A stretch of 64,000 nt of DNA. It comes from Agelaius tricolor (Eukaryota > Chordata > Aves > Passeriformes > Icteridae). Both the position numbers and the translations under genes were made by a program. Positions 1 to 28,541 of the stretch are shown here, one piece after another. The stretch spans positions 6,371,001-6,435,000 of the forward strand of contig JALJCS010000022.1 in assembly GCA_023055355.1 (NCBI GenBank), written 5' to 3'. The number at the start of each line of letters is the position of its first letter. Positions within the stretch are counted from its first letter, which is position 1. The notes beneath the pieces were generated by a model. That model saw nothing but the letters and a program-made list of their open reading frames with translations. It was not told the DNA's origin and did no database searches.

Positions 1-1837
1 TTAAAATGTACCAACCTGAACATGAAGTCTTCGTGGTCACTGCAGGATTACCCCTAAGGGACAGGCCTGGTTGATGCTTTCAGCAAGGTCAGGTCCCTCT
101 TGTTAATTCTGGTTCTACTTGTGCCCTTGCCTGGCTGCCAGCTGGGAGGGCGACACCCCTGTTACACAAGCCAATGTCGTCGGTGTTTTCCTTCTTGATT
201 GTTCTGCTTGTAATTTGGATTCCACGAGCGGCGCTCAGCTTATGTCACTGCACCCTTTTAATGGTGTTTTTCTTGGCTGCAGCTTTGATTTTCTTGGCCT
301 TGCAGCCAGGGCATCTCTGCAGACACAGACGCTGCACACGCCGCTTCCCCTCGCGCGCACCTCGCGCTCGCCCCGCCAACCCAAGCTGCAAAGGGCTGCC
401 TTTGCCATTCCTCCTTTGCCCGTTCACAGTGCCAGCACACTCCTCTGCTCCTTTCTTTTTCATCTATCAGTACTTGGAAAAGTTGTACTTTCATCTATCA
501 GTACTTGGAAAAGTTGTTACTGTCCTACCTGAAATCTTTAAAGTTTTCATTGCGACGGCAGTGCCCTGAAGATGCCTGCAAGGATCAGGAGGAATTTGTT
601 CTGCACAGGCAAAACCCAGCACTCCTGGTTGTCAAGTGCTTCTGCTGTAACCTTCCCGTGGGACAGCAAAGGGATAAGGACAGGAAAACAGGATCACCAG
701 GAAATGGTGATGCAATGTTACCCATCGTGATCGGTGGCTTGGCATCACTCATTTTCAGACCTTTGTCAGCAGCTGTGGAAAGGGTTTTCAGAGGACCTTA
801 GAAGGATATCTAGGTACTTTTGAGTGGTCACATTGTGCTGGTCCTTTTCTGGATGCACATCTTCCCAACAGAATGAGTTTCGGATTGTATTTTTTCCTGG
901 GCTGTTTAGCAAAGCCATTCTTTATTCCTGGTAGTTCTGCTTTCAAGGTATCTCCACCAGCACAGGTATCCTAAATCAGTAGTGCAGGGCTCTTGATGGA
1001 TTCATGCAAATCCTCACATTTTTTATTCAGTACTGTTATAACACAATTTGCCCTTCCTTGTATGAGCTGACAGTCAAATCATGCACGTATATTTTGCCAG
1101 TTGAGAGTTGTGTTTTCTTATATATTACCCATTATATTTCTTGCCTGTGCTGTTTGTAAAACAAAAACAAAGCAATCAGTTTCCCTCAAAACAACCTCTT
1201 TCTCCTCTAAACCCATCAAAAATTAGAATCTGCATCTTGCTCTCCTCTCCCCCTGCACTTCTACTTCTGTGCTCTCTGCCCAGGGATGGTCCTGCACTGC
1301 TGTGTCCTGCTCCTTGGAGGAAGCAAAATGCCAGGAATGAGGAAGCTGAGTGAGGTCTGGCAGGGGCTGGGGTCCCTGGCTCCCACATAGGCACTGCCAG
1401 AAGCATGGAGAGGAAGGAGGGAAAGGGAAAACTGATGGGGCTGTGAGCTGACACACAGACCAGAGCAGGCAGACGCATCCCAGAAGGAACCTCCAAAGTA
1501 AATACAGTAGTGCAAGCCATTGCTGTGCCACTTTTCCAGAGAGAGACTTTTCTCTTTCACATGCAGCCACTCAGAAGTGCGTGTTTGGATGCCCCAGGGC
1601 TGAACAAAGAGAAGTTCAGACCATGCTGTCAGCTGCACTCCAGATCTGGGCACGCAGCACCCTGAGCTCATTCTGCAGAGGAGAAGGAAAGCCATGACAC
1701 TCCAAAAGCAACAGGGTTTGCTCTTGTGCCAGGATGGCCTTCCTAAAAAAACAATTTCTCTTTCTCCACATCCCTCAGCCTTTAACCAGCTAGCCAGTTT
1801 CCTTCCTCTCCCCTGTATGTTGATTTTAGGGCTTTTC
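1..1837. other. Intergenic stretch, no gene seen
   Basis: I see no convincing coding exon here. Open frames in this stretch are short, overlap one another on both strands and lack recognisable domains or paired splice sites. Positions 325-375 form a small CpG-containing patch. A 31-bp tandem duplication is listed separately. Confidence 0.55.
461..522 (+). repeat. 31-bp tandem duplication, two copies
   Basis: The block starting CATCTATCAGTACTTGG at 461 is repeated nearly perfectly at 492, a period of 31 bp. It is a simple local duplication with no coding context. Confidence 0.85.
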
Positions 1838-2505
1838 TGGGGACAAGCAGCATCCCTGAGGAGAAGGACTTAGGGGTGCTGGTGGATGAGAAGCTCAGCA
1901 TGAGCTGGCAGCGTGTGCTGGCAGCCCAGAAAGGCAATCATGGCCTGGGCTGCATCTAAGGGAGAGTGGCCAGCAGGCCAGATTCTCCCCCTCTGCTCCA
2001 CTCTGGTGAGACCCCAGAATGGGGTGGAATGCTGCACCCACCTCTGGGGGACCAGCAGAAGGATAAGGACCTGCTGGAGAAAGTTCAGAGGAGGACAAGA
2101 AAGATACTCAGAGGGCTGGAGCACCCCTGCTATGAAAACAGGTGGAGAAAGTAGGGATTGTTCAGCCTGGAGAAGAGAAGGCTCCAGAAGAGAACGATCC
2201 AGGGAGATAGAGAGGGACTTTTTATAAAAGTTTGTAGGGATAGACAAGGGGGAATGCCTTCAAACTGAAAGAGGGCAGGTTTTGTTAGATATTAGGAAGG
2301 AGTTCTTTTCTGTGAGGGTGGTGAGGCACTGGCACAAGTTGAACAGGGAAGTTGTGGATGCCCCACCCATGGAGGTGTTCAAGGCCAGGCTGGATGGGGC
2401 TTGGAGCAGCCTGGTCTAGTGGAAGGTGTCCCTGTGGCAGTGGGCTTGGGAATAGATGGCTTTTAAAGCCCTTTCCAATCAAATGATCCTGAGATTCTGT
2501 GATGT
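1838..2505 (+). mobile_element. CR1 non-LTR retrotransposon, 5'-truncated copy
   Basis: The sequence reads as the 3' part of an avian CR1 element in the sense orientation. The first 80 bases translate to [18 protein letters not shown], the end of the CR1 reverse transcriptase frame. The typical CR1 3' UTR follows: the landmarks 'cagcctggagaagagaaggc', 'gatattaggaaggagttctt', 'gaggtgttcaaggccaggct' and a tail ending near 'gattctgtgat'. The frame is interrupted (stop after GCATC at 1955-1960), so the copy is dead. CR1 is the dominant bird retrotransposon and usually inserts as 5'-truncated copies like this one. Confidence 0.93.
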
Positions 2506-3914
2506 GGGGGATCAGGACCCAGCTGACCTCCCTGGCAGGGGAGGAAGGCTCTGAGGGAGGCTCTCACCAGCCCCATGCACCCACACAGAGGGTGGTGGTG
2601 GCCAGGCAGGAGCTGCTCCTCTGTGCCTCCTCAGCACAGGGGTGACAGGGCAGCAGTGCAGGAGCCCGTGAGCCTGCTCTGAATCATCCTCTGGAAGGAC
2701 TCCACTTCCTTGCTCTCTGATCCAAGGCTGCTGTCTTGGCAGAGGCCTCCCCCAGCAGCCAGTGGCAGACTCACAGCTTTGGTTGGTTGGTGTTTTTCCA
2801 GTGTTTGCTCTGACACACAATTAATGAAACGTAAGTACCTCCATTTATTGCTCTCTAGAGAATCCCTTGGATTGCAAGTCCTGGCCTTTGGGGACATTTC
2901 TATTGTTTCAGCTGCCACCAAAGGCAAGGGAAGCTAAATCACATTCTTCAGTGTGATTTTGGGAGGGAGTTCACCTGCCACTGTGCCCTGGCATTGCTTG
3001 TGGTTGCCTGAACATTGTCCTTAACGAGGGACACGCCACAGTGGCTCTGGCATTACAAGGTGACAACTACCTGCGAGGTCTGGGCTCTGTCACCAGCCCA
3101 AGCAAGGTCGAATCACTTGGAAATACTTGACTGATCTTTCAGCATCAACAAGCAGCCTTGGAAAACTGCAAGGAAATTCTGAGAGAGGGAAATAGTTTGA
3201 CATAATTGAGGTAAACAAAAAAAAGCAATCTGCCAGCCTTGAGCTACAGACCTACTGCCAAATCTGCCACATCCCCTTTCCAAGGGCTTCGTGCCTCTAT
3301 TTTTGAAGTGCCTGTATGGTAGTGTGCCCTGCTGGCAGGAGATTTTCTTAATGCATGTTTGCTTTTGGGGTTGGACAGCCCAAGAAAGACCACGAGGGCT
3401 CCCAAGCACAGTGTGCAAGGTCACAGGTACCTGGATTGGTGGCTGCTCTCTTTAGTTGGTTTATGCCACAGAGGCTTTCCTCTGCCAGTCCTTGCTGATG
3501 GAAAACACCTGCTTGGCACTAGCTGGATCTTTCTAGATCCCAGAAATGTCTGATTAATGCCAAGCAAAACAAGGGGCTGTGGATTCTGGGGGAGGTTTGA
3601 CCTGGAGCTGTGGATGGGTTTCACTGCCAGCTGTCCTGCCTGGCTCAGGGCACTCTGGCTGCACAGCACAGGGGGTGTGGGAGCTGTGCAACCACCTCAG
3701 ACAACCTGCAGGTCACAGAGCAGCATTGCCAGGGAAAACAAATATCCCTGTTTGCCTCAAAAGGCTGAGCCATTACCTGCAGTGCACCAGGAGCTGCTGG
3801 GACAGCTGAGGGAGCAGGTGGACAGGCAAAGCCCTCACTGTGGGACAGCCTTGTTCCCTGTGCCAGCCACCCCCAGGGGTGTGAGAGAGCCCTGGGTCAA
3901 AGCAGACACATGGC

Positions 3915-3951
3915 AAGGGGAAGGGACCAGGGGAAGGGACCAGGGGAAGGG
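3915..3951 (+). repeat. 13-bp purine-rich tandem repeat, almost three copies
   Basis: The unit AGGGGAAGGGACC is repeated almost three times in a row. It is a short local minisatellite with no visible function. Confidence 0.85.
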
Positions 3952-5147
3952 CATCACTGTTCTGGCTGTCAGCAGCCTGTGTCACTCCACAAGTTAAGCC
4001 CATGAGAAGCTGACAGCTGATTTCTCATTTTTCCTCATGGATGAAGATCCCTTCTCCAGAGGGGTGAAGCCCTTAATTATTTTCAAGAGTCCATCTAATC
4101 ACTACTGCTCTGATAATCCAATTACTAAGGTGAGGCCAGGGCAGTTGATTAGTACAAGCCACTTACAGCATGAAGAGGTCAGAGCTCTGAGACCAAGTTT
4201 GGTTTTTTCAACCTCTTTGAAGGTTGAACTTGAAAAGTTTTCAGAGAATTTGCAGGACCACAACACAGGTCTAGGCTGGCCAGCACAAGGTCTGTTTTTT
4301 CAGGCATATGCTGCTTTTACCCACAGTGTTGATATGAGTAATTCTCACCTTCTTCCTCTCCCCTGTGCTGGGTACTGACTAGAGTTAAAATAATTTAAGG
4401 TCTATCATTTTCAGAGTATTTTTAACCACTTCCTTTCACAGTGCAGCCTCACAAACCCTTCAGTCTGGCTGCAGATTGCAGCTTGAATAAACTGCCTTGC
4501 ATTTGCACCCTGCTTCAATCCATCTCCAAAGGCAGCAGCAGTTCCCAAAGAACTGCAGGCTGGATGGCCCAGGGCAGTGTTTAAGGACACACCAACCAGC
4601 CCAGAGAGAGCAATTGTGCTTGCTAGGCTGTGCTCACCTACCTTGTGTCAAACACCAGTGCACTTTGATCAGACCTCACAGACTTTGTGCTTTTATTTGC
4701 TGCTTCTCCTTATTCCACACACACGGGATTATTTTAAAATAGAAACTTCTTAAGAAGCTCTTAGACATCCATAGGACTCAGCCTGTCAGTGAGCAAGGTG
4801 CTTCCCTTGAGGCATTTGAGCAGCCCTGCTGAGATCAGTGGGCAGCTGCACATGGTCAAGAGCCCAGAGAAACCCAAGGGCCAGAGGATTTCCTGACTAT
4901 AGGGCACCCACTGGAGCAGAACAGCAACAAACACACAAATACCTAACAGCATATTTATACACAGTTAGATGAGAACAACTTGTTCAGCAGCACTCTGCTA
5001 CTGCAGCAGTTACATTTATGCATGCAAAAATCTCACAGAATCTGGCACAGACCCACTGTGGTTTGATGCAAAATAGCCTAAAAACAACCGCAGCAACAAA
5101 ACCTCCAGCAGAGCTTGCTATTAAAAATCCCCTTAAAATAAAGCAGG

Positions 5148-5162
5148 GAGAGAGAGAGAGAG
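5148..5162 (+). repeat. (GA)n microsatellite
   Basis: An uninterrupted GA dinucleotide run of about seven and a half units, followed by a short A-run. Confidence 0.9.
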
Positions 5163-6314
5163 AAAAAAATAGCAGTGATGATTTCCTCATTCACAATCAG
5201 CCAGAGGAGAGAACTGCTAGCATTTGGTTAGATATTTATCACACAGTAGCTGCAGTATCAGCCTGGTTTACTTCAGCACTGAGCACTTTACATGTGCCAT
5301 GAGAGCCCTTCCTCTGCACAGAGCTCAGCTGGGTCAGGCTCAGACACAGACCCAAAACAGGGCTGGGAAGTTGTTTGCCATATGGCCACTTGCAAATAGC
5401 ACCAAAGCCAGAATTAGTATTTGAGGAAGTTTAGCTTGAGACTGTTGTTTCCAAGTGGCAGCGTTAAATACCCAGGAAGCACAAATAAACCTTGATTTTT
5501 GGTCACATCTGTCACCAACAACTGTACCTGCTATCAGTGGAAAAAGCTGAAAGAAAATCTGAGCTGCAAAACAATTTCAGTATGGGTTATGCAGGTAACT
5601 ATAACTAGAAAAATCACTGGGAGCCCTTGGCCTGGTCCTGGGAAGCTTGAGGCTCTTTGCCATTAAATTTCAGCAAAATATAGGACAGCCCCCTCTCTCA
5701 TTTAAGGTACTCTGGGAGATACTAGAATAAACTCCATAAATTATCACCTTCACAGTATTCTTTTTCCCTTTTTCTGGCTCCCTGCAAGGACAGGACAACC
5801 CATATCAATCCATTCCCAGGTTTTTAATAGAAGCACTGCCAGCAACAAGACACGATCACTTAGCCATGAGAGTATTCTCTCATGGCTAAAAATCTGAAAA
5901 AAAAACCCCAAAAAACTAAAAATCAACTCTGTTAGATCTCGACAAGAGAATAAATAAATCAGAGGAGCAAATGTGGAGCTGCAGGCAAGGTTCCTTGCTG
6001 CTGGGATTGTGGGATTCCCAAAATTCAGGTTGTGGAAGGGAAAGGCACCGAGGGCTCTGGCAGGGCCTGACTGCAGCCCTTGACTGCAGCACAGCTGTGC
6101 CTGCCCAGCGCGGTTCCCAAGGGATGAACGCCGTGGCAGAGGTGTTTTCCCTGGCTCGGCTGTTCCTCCAGCGGCAGTACCGGAGAAGAAAGAGGCACTG
6201 CCACCTCCTGTTAGCGGGTGCAATCGGCAAGCAGGGGCTGGGGCAGAACGGCAGCACTGCTCGGATTGCCTGCGCACAGTCACACCCACACGAGGGCAAC
6301 GAGAAGGGCTTTGG

Positions 6315-6850
6315 TGTGAGAAGATTTTTAGAAAGCTGGGAAAGCATGTCTTAGAAATAGAAAGAACAGAGAACTCAGAACTAGAAGCAGCTGCAAAGTC
6401 TGAAAGTAGAAAAAGTTGCAATAGTATAGTAAGGACATGAAACAATAGCTTTAGGCTTAGCTAAGATAGACCTTAAGATTGCAGAAAAATATGCTTAGTA
6501 AGATAGTAGAATGTCTTAAGCTTACTTAATTAAGCTTACTTCATTACTTAATAATGAAGTATTGTATATTGTTAATAGAAAGAAGACAAGTAAGTACTGT
6601 GTGAAGCAGGTGTACGTGTACTTTTAGTAATTGGCTAGAACAATTGTCAGTAAGCTTTAGCAATGTGCTATTGGTTAGAAAGTTTTAAAAATGCTCCATA
6701 ACAAAAATCTTCAGCTGTTGCTGGTTGTACATGAGCTTTTGCCATCTTTCTATTGTCTCAACTATGTAATGAGGCCGATGCTGTGATAAAAGCTCACAGA
6801 ACATATCCCTGCAATCCCATTCTGTTAGTGAAAACACCTCCCAACACCAT
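6315..6850. mobile_element. Possible solo LTR of an endogenous retrovirus (tentative)
   Basis: This block is much more AT-rich and purine-skewed than its left neighbour. It starts TGTGAGAAG and holds runs such as 'aagcttacttaattaagctt' and a short hairpin (6538-6546 with 6552-6560). Near its right part it has a possible core promoter, GCTGTGATAAAAGCTC, followed by a pyrimidine-rich stretch. This resembles the U3/R layout of avian LTRs. I could not find matching target-site duplications or clean TG...CA ends, and no retroviral genes are present, so it would be a solo LTR or a fragment. It lies just beyond the predicted 3' end of CCDC186. It could equally be unique AT-rich sequence. Confidence 0.35.
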
Positions 6851-6895
6851 AGTGGGACAAATCAGACCCAAAGCAGGCTTTCATACATTTGTATG

Positions 6896-6901
6896 TTTAT
6901 T
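6896..6901 (-). terminator. CCDC186: Distal poly(A) signal AATAAA for CCDC186
   Basis: A canonical AATAAA on the minus strand, with GU-rich sequence within about 40 bases downstream. It is the last good signal before the AT-rich possible LTR block. Cleavage would fall near 6872-6884. Confidence 0.5.
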
Positions 6902-9900
6902 ATTTCAAAGTACAGTATATACAGAAGGTATAGCAATACCTTTGAAAACTTTATACAGAAACAGCTATCTACAAAATGAAATCAACAAGACATTCTGTGT
7001 ACAGGACTTACACACATAGATTGGAAGAATCGACAGTTTCAGTTAGAACATGAAAATGGGGAAGGAAACACCCATCTGGAAAAGCTCTAAATACCACCCA
7101 GCTCCCTCTGCAACACAGGCACCTGTCCCTGGACAGGTGAGACAGGGCACACCTGATTCCTTGTGCCACCACTGCTGGCACAGGAAGGGTGAAGGCCCCT
7201 TGGACAGGCCTTGCCCTCTGAACCCCTCCCTAGATTCAGGTCTCTGCAGCATGTGGACACTCAGGTTTACACTTGATGCACTGGAAGCCAGACATACTGG
7301 TTTTAAATTTTTCCTTTTTTTAGTTATGAACCAAAACGTTGCAATTAAAAATATTTTTAGAGAGATACTACAGGTGTTGCCAGCAACAAGTGAAGATAAT
7401 GAGAAAATGTTCAAGGAAGAAATCAATCTCCAGTCTTCTGGACATTATAATTAAAAATATTGCACAAGTCTGTATGGCAGCAAGCCAGTGATTTCTGTAG
7501 CACAAAATTGTATTCTTCAGGTCAGAGGGTCTGGCTTCTGACAGTGACAGTGCTGAATTTTACAGAGGGTGGAAAAGCATAGGCAGCTTTCTTGTAGGGC
7601 CTCTAACAACATCTGTTTGTGCGATGTTTGAATGAAAAGAGCACCCTGAGTATTTAAGAAACAGATGTTTAAGCTTGTAAGACACAACCAGCCACAAGCT
7701 TGGAATTTTCAAAAGCAGCCTGTGGCAATTCCACATCTAATGGACACCGAATTTCAGTGACAGGCATGTAGCTACATGCTCCAGGCTGCCTTCATGATTA
7801 GTTTATCAATTCACCAGTTTGTGTCTAAATTCAGTTCATCTGAGGACAGTTTTCAGTTTCAGGTCCATAGTACAATTTCCAAAACAAGGATAAGTGGGAT
7901 GAGATTGCTACTCAAGGCTCACACCCACCCCTGCACCAGCTGGTGCTCACCTGTGAGAGCCACCCCACAGAAACACCTTTGCACAGCAAGTGTGCTCAGT
8001 GCTGCACCAACAGCACCACACTCCTGACAAGCCACCCCACAGGAACAGGGCCAGCAACATTTCATGGCTGATACATCACTGCCTCTCAAAAAGGAGGAAC
8101 ATCCTTGTGCCAAGTCACTGTGGCTGACCCCACCAGGCACTCATCACTCACCCACACCCCAGGCTGTGTGGGGTGGGACTGGAGAGTCACTTGCCAATGT
8201 GCAAGCCAGAATGACTTTCCCATCTCTAACAGATATGTTTAGAATAACACCTGTGGATAACAGCTTTGGTCCATGAAAACACCGTGCACAAAAAACAACG
8301 TGGTATTTTGGCTGCTTTGTGTGTCTCCATAACCAAGGGGGGAAAAAAAAAAGAGTCTGAGAAGTTATTAGTGCTACAAAGAGCCAGCAGCATTTCAGCA
8401 GGGCAGGAGGACAGCTAACTAGGTTTCTCAACTTAAAAGGAGAACAACCATGCCAAAAAGAAATAAGAATTTCCACAAAGCCATTGCACTGATTCCATCT
8501 GCACCACACCCCTCCTTCATTCACACTGTACACCTGGAGAACATCCATTAAAAGATTACAATATTAACATGGTATCTAAAATACTGGAATCATTCATCTG
8601 AATGCCTGAAAACATCCAGAGATCTGGTACATTAAAGCATGAAAACACAAACATACAAGAGCTAAGCTATGTTTTAGCATGCAAATTGTTCTAAAGTACT
8701 TTCTCTGGCAGAAGGTCCAAGCTCAGTCATGATCAGCTGTCTGTTTGCTTCCTGGAAGCTGTGACAAATCTGTTTCAGCACAGCCAGGTATTTGCCATTT
8801 CACATCACTTAAACAACAGTAAAGCAGAAGTAGTCCCATGACTGGACTGGCCCAAATTTCCTAACATTTCAGATAACCACTGCTCTCAGGAATTAGAAAA
8901 ATAGATGTATAAAAACCCACCCAGATTAAAGGCTTGCAGTTTCTATATAATAGTTGCTCAGATTTTAAACTATATTTGCTCCCATTCTCCCTTTCCAAAG
9001 GGATACTTAATCCTTTGACACTGAAGGGACCTGCCATCCCAAGCTCTTGAAGCTCTCTGGACCACAAACCAGGTCTTGATCCCACAAGGATTTTCAGAGA
9101 TGCCCATCTTTAAACTAACAAGGAAGTCCCACTGTCTCAAACCAAACTATTCCAATCAAATTGGGCTCTTTTGCTCAATTTGCTTTATTACAAACCTCAG
9201 GCAACTCAGTGGCATGTGGGAAGGGAGTTCACATCCCTAAGTCACCCAGATGTCTGATCAATTCTCCTCCTCTGTGCTGCCAAATTCAGGTCCCTCATTT
9301 GGTGTACGATGCAAACAGTATCTGCAGCAAGACAGATTCTCCCCACACCCCCCTTTTTGATTAAAGTAGCTAAAGCATTGCTATTGTAACTGTACATTGA
9401 CTTTTCATGGCAATAGGAAGTTCAAGTATTTAAAAACCTGAAGTATGTATTTACAGGGTGATCTGATCAATTGATTTTGGTCAAAAAGTGACAGATACAG
9501 AAACTGTGCATTTACTGCTGGAATAAAGGTATTTCAGATCCTGTGTATTACTTATCCTGGAATTAAAATGTGAACATGATGTTGTGATTAACCGAAATCT
9601 TGTCACCTTGATACTCTTCCTCCATCACCATCTCAGCCACTGAAGGATTAAGTAACAGTTTTTAGTTACTTCCACCAACTAATTCTTCACAACAGTAAAA
9701 TCAAGCAGTTGCACAGATTTCTGTGCCACTTTCACAGTCCAACTATTAAAATCCCATTTAGATCTATTTCTTACCATTACTGTCACCAGTTGGTCTAGCC
9801 ACAGCTAATGAGAAAATTTATTGGCTTCCATTTGTCTTTGAAAGCAGATGCAATCACCATGTCTACATGTACTTACATAGATTTACAATGGGCAGCTTAA

Positions 9901-10334
9901 ACTCCTAAATGCTGTTAGTTATGCAGAAGCCCAGAGAACTTTATTAACCAATTATCTGTTATCAGACTTCTTTTGATCCCTACGTCTAAGGATCAAGGGT
10001 TTACAAAACTTGCTGAACTGACATTGGTTTCAACTACAGGAATTCAAGAACTGTTTCAGAACACTTTCTAATTCCTTAATTGTACTGTTGTTTCACTCCT
10101 CTGGAATAAAGAAATCGACCAGTTGAATGTTAATCTAAAGCAGAAAATATGCAATATCATGGTCACCACTTAAAACCCAAAATTTTGTAACAAAGTATTC
10201 TTCCATGCATATGTCAAAAATGCTTAATCAACCCAAAGATCAGAAATAAAATGCAAGAAAGGAAATAAATGTCTTAAAGCCCTTAAAGCTCAGTAACACT
10301 GGATATGTTCAATAGCAACTAAGACATAATTGGC

Positions 10335-10340
10335 TTTATT
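10335..10340 (-). terminator. CCDC186: Proximal poly(A) signal candidate for CCDC186
   Basis: AATAAA on the minus strand about 350 bases after the stop codon. Use of this site would give a short-UTR transcript. Its choice over the distal site cannot be judged from sequence. Confidence 0.35.
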
Positions 10341-10691
10341 TTTTTTTCAAGCTCCATCATTAAGAGACTGATTAATTACACAGTGCAGAAATTAAAATCT
10401 CATGGCAACTCACTCTAAACAGTCTGCACTGCAATGCATCTGTATTTCAAATAGAAGTTTCAGATAAATGTAGTGTGCAGTGAATTTCAGCAGTGCCTCA
10501 GGCTGGTCCTGGGTAGACAGAACCACACAGATGCCAAACCCTGTTGGTCTCTCACACGAGTGAGCCTGTGTGGCCAAAGGCTTCTTCTGCAAAAACCCAG
10601 ATGCTTGTGCTGGCAGGCAGAATGTAAAACAGTGATCTGTAGCACCTGCCTTTTCTGCATCTTCAGGTTGGTTAGTCCCCAGAAGTTTTAG

Positions 10692-28524
<17,833 letters not shown>

Positions 28525-28541
28525 AATCTTCCTTTGGAAAT

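Larger units (their letters stand above)
2506..6314. other. Intergenic stretch, no gene seen
   Basis: No exon with paired splice sites or recognisable domain was found. Frames of up to 231 codons on the minus strand around 5750-6445 overlap unrelated plus-strand frames and look fortuitous in a locally GC-richer patch (about 5970-6330). Small repeats inside are listed separately. Confidence 0.5.
6870..10691 (-). other. CCDC186: CCDC186 3' untranslated region (predicted)
   Basis: The stop codon at 10692-10694 is followed, on the minus strand, by about 3.8 kb without coding potential. It ends at a clear AATAAA (6896-6901) with a GU-rich stretch (TTTGGGTCTGATTTGT) shortly downstream. Further AATAAA hexamers at 10335-10340 and 9184-9189 could give shorter forms. 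A UTR of several kilobases is what I recall for mammalian CCDC186, which supports the distal site, but no transcript evidence is available here. Confidence 0.55.

Noticed and set aside
5750..6445. 231-codon minus-strand open frame
   Set aside because: No recognisable domain, overlaps unrelated open frames on both strands, and lies in a locally GC-rich intergenic patch running into a possible LTR.
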